A program made the position numbers and the translations under genes. 64,000 bases of DNA, from positions 1 to 64,000 of the forward strand of contig JBBELK010000005.1 in the NCBI GenBank assembly GCA_037783545.1. The letters run 5' to 3'. This DNA is from Henricia sp. BOLD:AAB3569 (Eukaryota; Echinodermata; Asteroidea; Spinulosida; Echinasteridae). This document shows, one piece after another, positions 24,918 through 34,234 of the stretch; within the stretch, counting starts at the first letter, position 1; each line of letters begins with the position of its first letter. The notes below the pieces were generated by a model, which did not search any database, had not been told where the DNA came from, and saw nothing but the letters and a program-made list of their open reading frames with translations.

Positions 24918-25358
24918 AAAGTTCGGAAAGTCAAGTTTGACTGACGATTTCTCTCTTGTTAATAAATCATTTCCCTTAAATTTGGTATCATTGGAAAGCC
25001 CTGTTATTCCTCTTTACAGTGATGTGTCATTTGTTATGATTAATCAATTGGGGGATGTGCAGTATAGCGGAATACAGGGGTGGGTGGAAAGTGAAATGTC
25101 ACAAAATTCACTGCTATTGTCGTGCAGTGCATTCCCCTTTTGCTTGGAGGATGGGAATGTGATAATGCATTTTGCGACATTTCACTTTACACCCACCCCG
25201 TATTCAGCTGTGCTGCACATACCCCAATTGCTTAATTCTAACAAATGACACATCATCATAAAGAGGAATAACAGGGCTTTCCAATGATATAAAATTCAAG
25301 GAAAATTATTTTGCAACAAGACAGAACTCGTCAGTCAAACTTGACTTCCCGAACTTTT
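24918..25358. mobile_element. Foldback element, about 440 bp, AGTTCGG ends
   Basis: The left arm begins AAGTTCGGAAAGTCAAGTTT and the right arm ends AAACTTGACTTCCCGAACTT. The arms (about 200 bp each) stay paired through TGACACATCA-type and GGGGTGGGTG-type blocks to a centre near 25130. A 103-codon ORF across it is a palindrome by-product. A TA target is possible but ambiguous because of flanking A and T runs. Confidence 0.8.
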
Positions 25359-25549
25359 TTTGATAAACTACAGGGTGTATCAGAAAAAAGTAGACATTCA
25401 TAAAATTGTAGATAAAGTGAAAATTGTATTATTTTTAGAAAATTGGCTCACACATATCGGTAGATATAGGTTTCATGTTTTCATGAACATCGTCATCATG
25501 TTGGGAATTTCACACCTGACTGAACAGGAACTAGTTTTGTAAACAAAGC

Positions 25550-26055
25550 TAAAGCCTAGCGTACATCGACATTGCAACTGGAAGCAACTCAACTGATCAG
25601 TTGCTGTTGATGTGCGCACAATGCGCACATCGACAGCAACTGATCAGTTGCGCAACTAGCGGCAACTGGGAGCAACTAGTCAGTGCACATTTCCAGAGCA
25701 TGCACATCGACACGGCAACTCGGTAAAGCCTAGAGTACATTGACCTCGCAACTGGAAGCAACTGTTGCTTTCAGTTGCTGTTGATGTGCGCGCACGTGAT
25801 CAGATTCACGCGAGCAACTGGCAGCAACTTTGCAAGTATGCGTACATCGACGCAACTGTCCGCAACTGGGTACAACTAGTTGCCAGAAAGTAGAACATGA
25901 GCAACTCGCGGCAACTGGGATTTTCTCAGTTGCCGGTAGTTGCAAGTGCGCGTACATCGACCTTTTTGAGCAACTGATCAGTTGCTCGCAGTTGCCGGAA
26001 ACACCAGTTGCAACTAGTTGCTTCCAGTTGCAAGGTCGATGTACGCTAGGCTTAA
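25550..26055. mobile_element. Harbinger-like element with GCAACT motif, nested in mariner
   Basis: Ends are AGCCTAGCGTACATCGAC and GTCGATGTACGCTAGGCT (25553-26052), flanked by TAA at 25550-25552 and 26053-26055. The interior is dominated by CAACTGGAAGCAACT and AGTTGC words in both orientations, with an internal near-copy of the terminus at 25728. The homologue at 40345-40876 has TTA flanks. A 3-bp TWA duplication points to the PIF/Harbinger superfamily. There is no ORF of interest. Confidence 0.85.
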
Positions 26056-26197
26056 AATTAACATGCGGATAAAAATGAAAGATGCAAAACAGGATCAAGG
26101 AGCACGAAGTCAAACATTTTGAAAAGTTTAACTATCCCCTCAGTCGCCTACGGACCTTCTTTTTCTTCACACAGATCTGCACGCTTAGCCTACATGT

Positions 26198-26330
26198 AAC
26201 ACCAAAATGCACGCCTAATCACTGCTATGTTCTGCCTGAGAAGGGCGACGTTGGTTCTTAGTCGTCTCTCCAGATCATCCAGTTCCATGGACAGTAACAA
26301 AAACTTGGACTTCAGATGTCCCCATAAAAA
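26198..26330 (-). pseudogene. Mariner transposase C-terminal fragment, inverted copy
   Basis: An open minus-strand frame reads NFLWGHLKSKFLLLS, then MELDDLERRLRTNVALLRQN and AVIRRAFW. The F-L-W-G-H-L-K-S-K motif is the hallmark just downstream of the last catalytic Asp in mariner transposases. A related tail with a run of Lys and Arg follows at 26128-26170. It lacks the rest of the catalytic domain, so it is a fragment. Confidence 0.75.
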
Positions 26331-26369
26331 ATTTCAATGATTTTACTTAGGTCTTGTAATTTTGTGAAA

Positions 26370-26610
26370 TGGACTTGGGAATGGCTCCCTTAAGATCACC
26401 AGACCTAACACCACTGGTCTTGGTTTTTTTTGTGGGGACATCTCAAGTTTTTGTTACTGCCCATGGAACTGGATGACCTGGAGAGACGAATAAGAACCAA
26501 CGTCACCTTTCTCAGGCAGAACAGAGCAGTGATTAGGCGTGCATTTGGTATGAACATTAACCGTGCAAATGTGTGTGCAGAAAATGACGATCACGTAGAC
26601 GACTGAGATG
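26370..26610 (+). pseudogene. Mariner transposase C-terminal fragment, direct copy
   Basis: AGATCACCAGACCTAACACC reads RSPDLTP, the usual lead-in to the D-F-F-L-W-G motif. Small deletions then break the frame before MELDDLERRIRTNVTFLRQN. It is homologous to the minus-strand fragment at 26198-26330 but more damaged at the FLWG segment. Confidence 0.7.
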
Positions 26611-26866
26611 CTAGCTAAACGGTCTGAAAAGCTGATAGCAAAGAAAGGACATGTCAAATTGACCTTTCGTGCTCCTTGATCTTGTTTTGCATCTTCTATT
26701 TTTATGTGCAAGTTAATGTTAGCGCCGTTTACCAAACTAGTCCCTGTTCAGTCAAGCGTGGAATTCCCAACACGATGACGACGTTAATGAAAACATGAAA
26801 GCTATTTCTACCGATAAATATAATATAATTTTCATTTTATCTACTTTTTTTCTGACACACCCTGTA

Positions 26867-27149
26867 GTGCGATCTTCTAAATGTAAGATTGACATTTTGA
26901 AACTTTCGAAAGATTTTTTTTGAAATTTCTTGGCCCACATGTTAAACGTTTCTGTGGAGTCGCTAAAAATGGCAGAAAGTCTGCACGACAATCACAACCT
27001 AAAATAGACCTTTCCGAAATTAGAAAGCTCGACGCATAAAGGTCACATGCTCAACTTTGCATAGCCGCAATAAAGTTTTTAGATCACCACACGACAAGGA
27101 GTTTAAATAACCCAGATTTGTATCAATTAATTAAAAACGTCCATCGAAA
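26867..27149 (-). other. Intron 3 spacer
   Basis: No gene or repeat was recognised between the mariner element and the 87-bp tandem array. Confidence 0.4.
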
Positions 27150-27860
27150 TCAAGCCAAACCAGGTGTTGGAGTTTGATGGAGTTGGGAAGGTTAGGGTTA
27201 AGCCTGCAGAGCTCTACTGGACCAAGTCCATCCAAATCAAGCCAAACTAGGTGCTGGAGTTTGATGGAGTTGGGAAGGTTAGGGTTAAGCCTGCAGAGCT
27301 CTACTGGACCAAGTCCATTCAAATCAAGCCAAACCAGGTGTTGGAGTTTGATGGAGTTGGGAAGGTTGGGGTTAAGCCTGTAGAGCTCTACTGGACCAAG
27401 TCCATCTAAATAAAGCCAAACCGGGTGTCAGAGTTTGATGGAGTTGGGAAGGTTAGGGTTAAGCCTGTAGAGCTCTACTGGACAAAGTCCATCCAAATCA
27501 AGCCAAACCGGGTGTTGGAGTTTGATGGAGTTGGGAAGGTTAGGGTTAAGCCTGTAGAGCTCTACTGGACAAAGTCCATCCAAATCAAGCCAAACCAGGT
27601 GTTGGAGTTTGGAGTTAGGAAGGTTAGGGTTAAAGGCAGAGGCTCGTCAATGCGCGCGTAAGGCCAAATTCGTGCCAGGAAATACGCAGCTCCATAGCAA
27701 AGGCACGGAGCTACGTGTTTCGTCGCACGAATTTGGCCTCACGCGCGCATTGACGAGCCTCTGCCTTTAAGCCTGGAGAGCTCTACTGGAGTCCATCCAA
27801 ATCAACCGAAACCAGGTGTTGGAGTTTGATGGTGTTGAAAAGGTTAGGGTTTGAAAGACT
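27150..27860. repeat. 87-bp tandem repeat, about 8 units
   Basis: Units start near 27161, 27248, 27335, 27422, 27509 and 27596, with degraded end units. Each carries GGAGTTTGATGGAGTTGGGA, AGGTTAGGGTTAAGCC and CTCTACTGGACCAAGTCC. The 87-bp period is a multiple of three, which produces long mirror ORFs on both strands; I do not regard these as genes. A hairpin MITE interrupts the sixth unit exactly at its TTAA. Confidence 0.92.
27630..27770. mobile_element. Hairpin MITE, copy 2, with in-cis empty sites
   Basis: The element (27634-27766) begins AGGCAGAGGCTCGTCA and ends TGACGAGCCTCTGCCT, flanked by TTAA on both sides. The neighbouring 87-bp units read GGGTTAAGCC without the insert, so they are natural empty sites proving duplication of TTAA on insertion. 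Both arms share the copy-specific AGGCAGAGG start, unlike the AGGCACAGG of the other copies. Confidence 0.95.
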
Positions 27861-27903
27861 CATGTACATGTAGTTAAACACGAGATATAATAGTTATTCT
27901 TAC

Positions 27904-28043
27904 CACAGCTACGATATCGCCATTGCACCGCCGAACTCGATATAGATTCTGATATTTCTGTAGTCGTACTTCGCTGCCGCCTTTCGATTTTTGCTTTTTT
28001 AACTTTTGCATTTCGATGTGATGTGATTTGACCTTTTTGCTTC
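27904..28043 (-). CDS. TMEM198: TMEM198, coding exon 3 (basic cytoplasmic segment)
   Basis: This exon encodes residues 264-309, completing Gly263 with its first two bases and ending in phase 0. It reads SKKVKSHHIEMQKLKKQKSK, then GGSEVRLQKYQNLYRVRR and CNGDIVAV. The basic run followed by Y-x-x-L-Y-x-V-R-R and an N-G-D motif matches the family's post-membrane segment. The acceptor is a long CT tract then TTTTATTACGTGCAG (28044 onward), and the donor is GTAAGA (27898-27903). It is too short to show as a long ORF and is recognised by phase, splice sites and motif together. Confidence 0.88.
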
Positions 28044-28053
28044 CTGCACGTAA

Positions 28054-28057
<4 letters not shown>

Positions 28058-28090
<33 letters not shown>
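28058..28090. repeat. (GA)n microsatellite acting as intron polypyrimidine tract
   Basis: An uninterrupted GA run on the plus strand reads as (CT)n on the minus strand. It ends about 14 nt before the acceptor AG of TMEM198 exon 3, where the splicing polypyrimidine tract belongs. Confidence 0.85.
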
Positions 28091-28094
<4 letters not shown>

Positions 28095-28416
28095 AAGGTA
28101 CTTATACATGTACACTACATGTAGATATTATTAGAACAAGATGAGACACTCAAACTTGTTTGTTATTTGCGTGATTTACATTAGAATACAAAAGTGAAAA
28201 CATCACCTTTGAAGCACTTCCGGACAGGGAAAAGTGTGAGTGACTTGGGGGCAGTTATACAGAATTAGCCCATGGTCACTACCGGTACCTGGGCAGAGCT
28301 TGGGGTCAAGTCAGATTTGGGTTTTTGACCTGTGACTTGACATTGGAGAAAATGACTTGTGACTGGACTTGGGAAATAAGATTGAAAATAAGATTAAAAC
28401 TACATGTAGTCATCAA

Positions 28417-28596
28417 CACCGTGTTTACACTGGTCCCGAGCTCGGGATCGAACCCTCCGCCAATGCGAGACCAAAATCTCGGGGTCTGATCCGGGGCCAA
28501 TTTGGTTCCGAAGGGGTTTACACTCAGTTTGTGATCCGGGGGTGATCCTGAGCTCGGTGTTCGACTCCGAGCTCGGGATCAAGTGTAAACAGGGTG
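28417..28596. mobile_element. Short Harbinger-like MITE, CCCGAGCTCGGG family
   Basis: The start CACCGTGTTTACACTGGTCC and the end AAGTGTAAACAGGGTG are inverted. Palindromes of the GAGCTCGGGATC type occur at both sides, with GGGGTCTGATCCGGGG between. This is a 180-bp internal-deletion form of the 674-678 bp elements at 39168 and 60498. Flanking triplets are not identical. Confidence 0.8.
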
Positions 28597-29103
28597 TGAG
28601 TCTTCAGACCCAGAGACATACATGTATACTGCATTTGTAACCAAAACTGCTAGTGCAGTCTCCCGCTCCAGGGGATTAAATTGGAAATGCCTAGCCACCT
28701 CCAAGTGGTTTTAAAAACACTTGTAAATTATCGAGATACTTGATAAAAAATACCACCTACCGTACATGTACATGTACCTACATGTATTTCCTTATGCATT
28801 TTATAACTGTTAATGGGAAATCCTAGGAATTTGTTTACGATGTCGGCAACATACATGTAATAAATTTTTATCATCAACTTTGCAACATAAACCATGCAAT
28901 AAGTTTCATTGGTTGAATCATTGCTTGCCTTGTTTCCTGACACAACACGCTGTTAAGTATACACCAAAAGTAGGCGCTTGTCGCACAGGCCAGACTAGAA
29001 CTGAGATAATGGCAAATTTATGCATGTATGTCAAGTACATGTACATTGTACATGTAGGGCTTTTTTTTTTATCGATATCAGGATTTCTGCATGAGACCAC
29101 CTA
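28597..29103 (-). other. Intron 2 spacer, TACATGTA-rich
   Basis: No gene was seen. Several TACATGTA clusters lie around 28620, 28765-28790, 28850 and 29035-29060. Confidence 0.4.
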
Positions 29104-29243
29104 TTAAAGGCACAGGCTCGTCAGCAATGCGCGCCCGCCAAATATGTGCCACGCAATACGCAGCTCCATAGCAAAGGCATGGAGCTGCGTGTTTCGAGCA
29201 CGAATTTGGCGGGCGCGCATTGCTGACGAGCCTGTGCCTTTAA
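29104..29243. mobile_element. Hairpin MITE, copy 3, TTAA-flanked
   Basis: TTAA occurs at 29104-29107 and 29240-29243. The arms share the copy-specific GCAATGCGCGCCCGCCAAAT block and its complement. Near-perfect pairing is broken mainly at the centre of the arms. It sits inside TMEM198 intron 2. Confidence 0.93.
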
Positions 29244-29724
29244 GTATCCATCTATCACCTAAAGAAGTTTAAGTGAATAAATACTACTGTTTTTCTTCAT
29301 GAAACTAGGCTAATTTAGTTTTTTGGGGGGCGTTAGGCCATGCGAAGAGGGTTAAAATTGAGGACTGCTATTCTTGTTCATTCTTGCTGAAACACCACCC
29401 ACACATGTTTTCATATAGGTATAGGGCTTTTGGAGTCAGAATTTGCATGGTTGCTAAGGACTTTATGCCTTAACAGAAGTACAACCTTCTACGCCATTTT
29501 TCTCTGGAGCGCTTCTTAAAAAATTGTACTCTTGGTCATCACGGAAATGGTCATAACTTGGTCAATATTTGACGGATTGACATAATGTTTGTAGTTTTAT
29601 GAAGCTTATAATAGGCTCTCATCTGATTAAGTCATTAGCTCCATTTTCATTTATTTATGCAAGAGCCTACCAGTTTTTCGATCTTTTTTCGGTTAAACGG
29701 TTAACCGGTTAAACGTCCCATCAC
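29244..29724 (-). other. Intron 2 stretch, no gene
   Basis: The GGTCATAACTTGG block at 29550 recalls a similar block at 19840. GTTAAACGGTTAACCGGTTA at 29693 is a short palindromic cluster. Nothing else was recognised. Confidence 0.4.
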
Positions 29725-29920
29725 TAGTACGTACTTTACGGCGTGTTGAAGTCGGTTAACAAGCGTTCAATCCTGACGTCAATCTACCAACTGTTGCATG
29801 GTTGACGTCATCCTTCCTTCCAAAATTTTAAATATTGCGCAGCACATACATGTTTCAACATTGGCTGGAAAGTTTATCATCAAAATGAATTGTGTTGCCA
29901 GTGTTGTCATGGCCCCTTTA
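29725..29920. repeat. Dispersed repeat, copy 1 (GCGTGTTGAAGTCGG)
   Basis: About 195 bp with GTACGTACTTTACGGCGTGT, GGTTGACGTCATCCTTCCTT and ATATTGCGCAGCACATACAT blocks. These recur in the same order at 32655-32835. The end (GGCCCCTTTAA) resembles a TTAA-element end. Confidence 0.75.
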
Positions 29921-30519
29921 AAATTTGCGTGTTGCCAAAGTCTACACTAAAACCAGTGAGCTGTTTTCCTGCACTTTAGCAATGTTTAAACCCAGTTACC
30001 GTGGCAACTGACGACACCAATAATTTGATGGAGAAAGGCTCCTTTCGCTGTGCATCGTAGAAAAAGGTTCACACGAACATGTGTGAAGACATGTGCAATT
30101 TACAAAGCTTATTAGGCCAAATAATAAATTACATGTTTCTCGTCCCCGCGCGCATCAATTTTGACGCCCGCATCAATATTTTTAATATTTACTATTTTTA
30201 AATTAAAAAAAAAAAAAAAACCCAAAACGGATTTACGATTTATAAATTCGATAAAAAGGACTCATGTATCACATTCTTACATTTTTACAACGGTATAGCC
30301 ATGGTATCGGGTAGAGTAGTAAACTTTACAGGGGTCATTTATGGCAGCGCTGCCATCTTGGAAAAAAATTGCAAAAATAGTAAATATTAAAGTACCCCCT
30401 CACCGACTTTTGAAAAATGTCCGGACGAGAAACATGTTATTTATATTATTTGGCCTTATGTTGTTTCTCAAGGAAAAAGGCATGAAAAAAATCCAATGTG
30501 AACACAGGGTAAGACCTAC
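29921..30519 (-). other. Intron 2 3'-distal part
   Basis: Contains an A-tract at about 30205-30222 and no recognisable gene. The ORF continuing below 30520 on the minus strand is intronic read-through past the exon 2 donor. Confidence 0.5.
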
Positions 30520-31083
30520 CACTTTTATGATCAAAGCCTCTTGCCGTAACCCTGTATTGTATCACAATCCCGATAAGCGTGAGTATAGGCCAAGTTCCTA
30601 GTATCACCCAGCTATACCAGCACGGCGCGTCCGACTCCCGCACACGGAACCTGTCGTACGCATACTCGGCCATCCGGAACAGTTCCAGGAAATAGTCCAT
30701 GCACACAGCCACCACGGCGCCCCCGCCGACCCCTGTGGCCAGGATGACGCAATGTCGTTGCCACTTGAGCGTCGCGATCCCACAGAGAACGCCAACACCG
30801 ACGGTGATGCCCACCGGGATCCACACAATGTTCAGGTGGTAGAATTGTTCCGTTGCGATTAGCACGGTGGCCGCAAGCAACACACCGGTGTGGAATCCCG
30901 TTACGAAGAGACCGAAGATTTTGAAGAGCATGGTCGCCAGACCGCAGACTACGCCTACTCCGACGGAAATACCGATGATCACGCCGATGGCTAAGGTGCT
31001 TTTCTCTCGACAGATGAGAAAGATGACTAGCGAAGCTAACATGAACCCGATTAGAAACATGACGGCCTTGAAACAGCGATAAC
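30520..31083 (-). CDS. TMEM198: TMEM198, coding exon 2 (transmembrane core)
   Basis: This exon encodes residues 75-263 between an acceptor (TTTTTAAATCCAG, AG at 31084-31085) and a donor (GTAGGT at 30514-30519). It starts in phase 1, completing Gly75, and ends in phase 1. Hydrophobic helices lie near residues 82-99, 105-124, 130-151, 160-180, 186-205 and 229-251. Family signatures are GYRCFKAVMFL at the start, M-D-Y-F at 203-206 and CWYSWVILGTWP at 229-240. It is strikingly more GC-rich than the flanking introns, as expected for a selected exon. The membrane location is inferred from the helices; the biochemical activity is unknown. Confidence 0.95.
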
Positions 31084-31181
31084 CTGGATTTAAAAACAAA
31101 GAAAATGGAGAAATTCAACGTTTAATACACATCACACTAAACCTTAAAAAAATTGCTAAGTCATTTACACGAGCTGTATAG

Positions 31182-31861
31182 TTAGCGTGTTTCTATTGAA
31201 GATCCGGAATTTTACCGGTGAACCCATCTACCGGTAAATAGCGGTTAACGCGAAGTTTCTACTGAGCCGCTCTATCCAGAAAATAACTGAGCTTGTTGGC
31301 CATCCTCACGCTTCGTGAGTTTGCCAGATAAAGGTCACATGCGGAGGTCAAGCATGTGCATTGGGTCAGTCATTGTGTGGTCACATGTTTACGTTTTCTC
31401 CCCTATTGACCCCTTTCGAACACGTACGAATATGCCATTTTGGGAGTCAAATAATGTTGAGTTATTGTGGAAGCGATGTGCGTGCGTGCGCGTTGTGTGT
31501 GTCTCTGGTGGGCGCAACACGATTTAGTTCACCAATGGGAGCCTCAGCATAGCGCGTTACGCGCGCTATGGACACACACAACGCGCACGCACATTGCTTC
31601 CACAACGACGCGGCTATGTGCACTCAATATGCGCACTCGGGCAGGACGGTGCATGCTTCTATTGGTGCTTACCGGATAAATTCCCCAGAATTTTCCTTCC
31701 TCAAGAAGGAAAATTGAAGGAGAAAATTCTCCCCGCCATTTACCGGAAAATAGACCTGTTTGAGTGTTTCTACCATTTTATAGCTCCATGTTTCTACTGA
31801 GCACATTTTCCATCTTTTCCAACATTATCCAGTAAATGGGTCTTAATAGAAACATGCCTTA
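31182..31861. mobile_element. Harbinger-like element, CGTGTTTCTATTG family
   Basis: Left end GCGTGTTTCTATTG (31185) and right end AATAGAAACATGCC (31858) are inverted and flanked by TTA (31182-31184 and 31859-31861). TACCGGTAAA and TTTACCGG words recur near both ends. The centre holds an inverted pair, GAAGCGATGTGCGTGCGTGC near 31470 and its counterpart near 31580-31600. There is no transposase. A partial relative lies at 44200-44450. Confidence 0.78.
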
Positions 31862-32015
31862 TGAGTACGACCATGATTGTTTATTTAAATAAAGAAATGT
31901 ATCCCTTCTGACAATCTTTTTAAATTACTTATAATTTGCGTCTAAATGTGCTTCATGTAAGTCATTATATTTGCAGTTTGAGAGGGCACGAGTCAGGTCA
32001 CAGCACATTTTACAT

Positions 32016-32657
32016 ACAATTGAAGTCAGAAGTATAAATGCAACTGTATGCAACCAAGTGTTAAAACTGGTGTGCTGACACCATTTTTGTAACAGTCTTT
32101 ACTAAAGTCTTGATTTTGTGGAATTCCTCACGTGCATGCACTACATGTATTTAAAACATACATGTACATGTAGCTTGTACACCTTGCAATGGTTCGGGTA
32201 GTCCTGTTTACCATTTTGGGTGATGATGGTAGTGGTGTACATGTATTTATACTTCTGACTTCAACTGTAGCTTGTACACCTTGCAATGGTTCGGGTAGTC
32301 CTGTATACCATTTTGGGTGATGATGGTAGTGGTGTACATGTATTTATACTTCTGACTTCAACTGTAGCTTGTACACCTTGCAATGGTTCGGGTAGTCCTG
32401 TATACCATTTTGGGTGATGATGGTAGTGGTGTACATGTATTTATACTTCTGACTTCAACTGTAGCTTGTACACCTTGCAATGGTTCGGGTAGTCCTGTAT
32501 ACCATTTTGGGTGATGATGGTAGTGGTGTACATGTATTTATACTTCTGACTTCAACTGTAGCTTGTACACCTTGCAATGGTTCGGGTAGTCCTGTTTACC
32601 ATTTTGGGTGATGATGCTAGTGGTGTACATGTATTTATACTTCTCACTTTAATGTAC
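32016..32657. mobile_element. Tc1-like MITE with Sleeping-Beauty-type ends and 97-bp repeats
   Basis: The left end CAATTGAAGTCAGAAGTATA (32018, after TA) resembles the CAGTTGAAGTC-GAAGT terminus of fish and other vertebrate Tc1 elements. Its complement (ATTTATACTTCTGACTTCAA) closes each of the tandem units to the right. Those units are five 97-bp copies starting at 32171, 32268, 32365, 32462 and 32559, nearly identical. The right terminus therefore seems to have been multiplied with the repeat. No transposase is present. Confidence 0.78.
32171..32655 (+). repeat. 97-bp tandem repeat, 5 copies
   Basis: Units begin TAGCTTGTACACCTTGCAAT and end at TATACTTCTGACTTCAACTG. Units two to four are essentially identical and the first and last carry a few changes. 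Each unit includes TGGTGATGATGGTAGTGG-like sequence and a TACATGTA word. Confidence 0.95.
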
Positions 32658-32835
32658 GTACTTCCCGGCGTGTTGAAGTCGGGATACAAGTGTTTAATCT
32701 TATCATCATCCATGCAACTTTTGCTTGGTTGACGTCATCCTTCCTTTCAAAATTTTAAATATTGCGCAGCACATACATGTGTCCACAATTGCTGCAAAGT
32801 TTATCATCAAAATTAATTGTGTTGCCGGCGTTGAA
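32655..32835. repeat. Dispersed repeat, copy 2 (GCGTGTTGAAGTCGG)
   Basis: Homologous to 29725-29920 across GGCGTGTTGAAGTCGG, GGTTGACGTCATCCTTCC and TTGCGCAGCACATACATG. It abuts the truncated Harbinger-like element that starts near 32836. Confidence 0.75.
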
Positions 32836-33357
32836 AACAATTGGCGGAGAGTTCGATCCTGAGCTCGGGATCAGTTTGCGGTTAGATTTTAAGCAATTAA
32901 TCTTTACCGCATCCTGCCGCATCAGCGGGGGCAAAGCCCACGCAATTCAAATGGCCTTGTATTCTGTATAGTATGCACAACCCATGCACACACAGGTGCG
33001 AATCCACATACAATCGCAGACGTCCCTATGTTCCTCTTTTGTTTGGACATAGTCTATTTTTCCTTACTCTCGTTGGTTTTGTACAGGAGCGACTCGCGGA
33101 CGTTCGCTTGCCAATCGCGGACGATATTGTTCTCTTTGTTAGACCTCCCTAAAACGTCCACGATTGTTTGGGAGAACAAGCGCACACTGATCAGTACATA
33201 CACACACAGAGCATGACCTTTGAATGCAACTTCTGGCCCTGCGCTCAAGATCAACTACAGAATGTAAACGCAGCACTCAGAATCCTTGCGGTTAACACTG
33301 ACGCATTCTTATTAGGGGATCAATCTTGATCCTGAGCTCGGGACCAGTGTAAACACG
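32836..33357 (-). mobile_element. 5'-truncated CCCGAGCTCGGG-family element with conserved insert
   Basis: It contains GATCCTGAGCTCGGGATC near 32863, GCATCCTGCCGCATC, a block that on the minus strand could read SQTIVDVLGRSNKENNIV, and ends GGGACCAGTGTAAACACGG at about 33357. The order is the reverse of the complete copy at 60498-61171. The outer terminus on the left is missing. Confidence 0.75.
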
Positions 33358-33896
33358 GTCCAAGTGCCCTGGATTCCCATGAGGGTTAATGCATCAGTCA
33401 ACACACAGGCATTTTTTTTATTTGTCGACAATTCCAAATAAGTGTTTCCGCTCCCTTGCCGACCATTCTAAGTGTCCAAGCCACTCTTATTATAACCAGA
33501 CTGCGCAATTTATCACAGTGTACTACATGTACCCATGTCCCAATTTATACCAGCAACCAAAAATAATCCAGAAAGATCGTGCTAACCACACAATCACAAA
33601 CACCGGAAGATTTTCATAAACATGTCCTTCTGGTTATTTTGGTTACAAGCAATTTAAGCAATCTCCGACAACTAAGAAAAATATACCCAACATAATTTAT
33701 AATGTGCACACACTGGATGTGGCTACATACATGTACAAATAGATTGTTTGTCAAAATGTGATACGCACATAGGCTGTCTGTCTAGGCTACTTGTGTTGAA
33801 AAGAACTTCCTTCAATAACACTTTCTTAGCACTGCCCCAGCATTGTTCATAAATAAACAGGTCATATTCATCAGGTCTAGAGCCTACAATGTACAA
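33358..33896 (-). other. Intron 1 spacer, nothing recognised
   Basis: No terminal repeats or coding sequence were identified. Confidence 0.4.
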
Positions 33897-34050
33897 GAGT
33901 CTTTCCACAGTAAAGGGGGAATTTTGGCAACAAAGACCATATTTTCTAGGAAATGGACTGGTGTTCCTATTGGACTATTTTTGGTTAAACTCCCGTGGTT
34001 GTGCGGGAGAGTAACAAAATTTAGTCCAATGGGGACGCACAGGGAATTAG
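33897..34050. mobile_element. Palindrome-arm fragment joined to a CATTGGAC-type element
   Basis: GAGTCTTTCCACAGTAAAGG (33897) matches the arm of the palindromes at 44819 and 62165, but only one arm is present. From 33950 it passes into GTGTTCCTATTGGACTA, then GGTTAAACTCCCGTGG and TAGTCCAATGGGGACG, a compact inverted pair. That pair recurs in opposite orientation at 36530-36610. Confidence 0.65.
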
Positions 34051-34234
34051 CGTCCTGTGTCTGGTCTGCAGCGCGCACCACACAGCATGCCCTCCGTACC
34101 GGTGGCCTGTCCAATCTTGTTACTTCTGTCTCAGAAAGTCTTTCGAGACAAAAGAAAGGAGGTTCGACAGAAGAAAGTTGGTTTTTAAAATACGTGTACA
34201 CACTCAATTTTTATTATTCACTAAACAAAGACTA

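Larger units (their letters stand above)
25369..26866. mobile_element. Mariner-like element with inverted transposase fragments
   Basis: Termini CAGGGTGTATCAGAAAAAAG (25371) and CTTTTTTTCTGACACACCCT (ending 26864) are inverted repeats flanked by TA at 25369-25370 and 26865-26866, as expected for Tc1/mariner. Inside are two facing copies of a transposase C-terminal segment (26198-26330 minus, 26370-26610 plus). A separate 500-bp element is inserted at 25553-26052. The result is a chimeric, non-coding mariner derivative. Confidence 0.85.

Noticed and set aside
24937..25248. 103-codon ORF
   Set aside because: It lies wholly inside an inverted-repeat foldback element and reflects the palindrome.
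26128..26170. Minus-strand CVKKKKVRRRLR stretch considered as a TMEM198 basic exon
   Set aside because: It aligns with the tail of the mariner transposase fragment and has no fitting splice sites; the true exon is at 27904-28043.
27131..27661. Long repeat ORFs on both strands over the 87-bp array
   Set aside because: The period is divisible by three, so open frames are automatic; the repeated unit is non-coding and interrupted by a MITE.
30604..31118. Alternative minus-strand frames over TMEM198 exon 2 (74 and 168 codons)
   Set aside because: Shadows of the real exon in GC-rich sequence; only the 217-codon frame has helices and family motifs.
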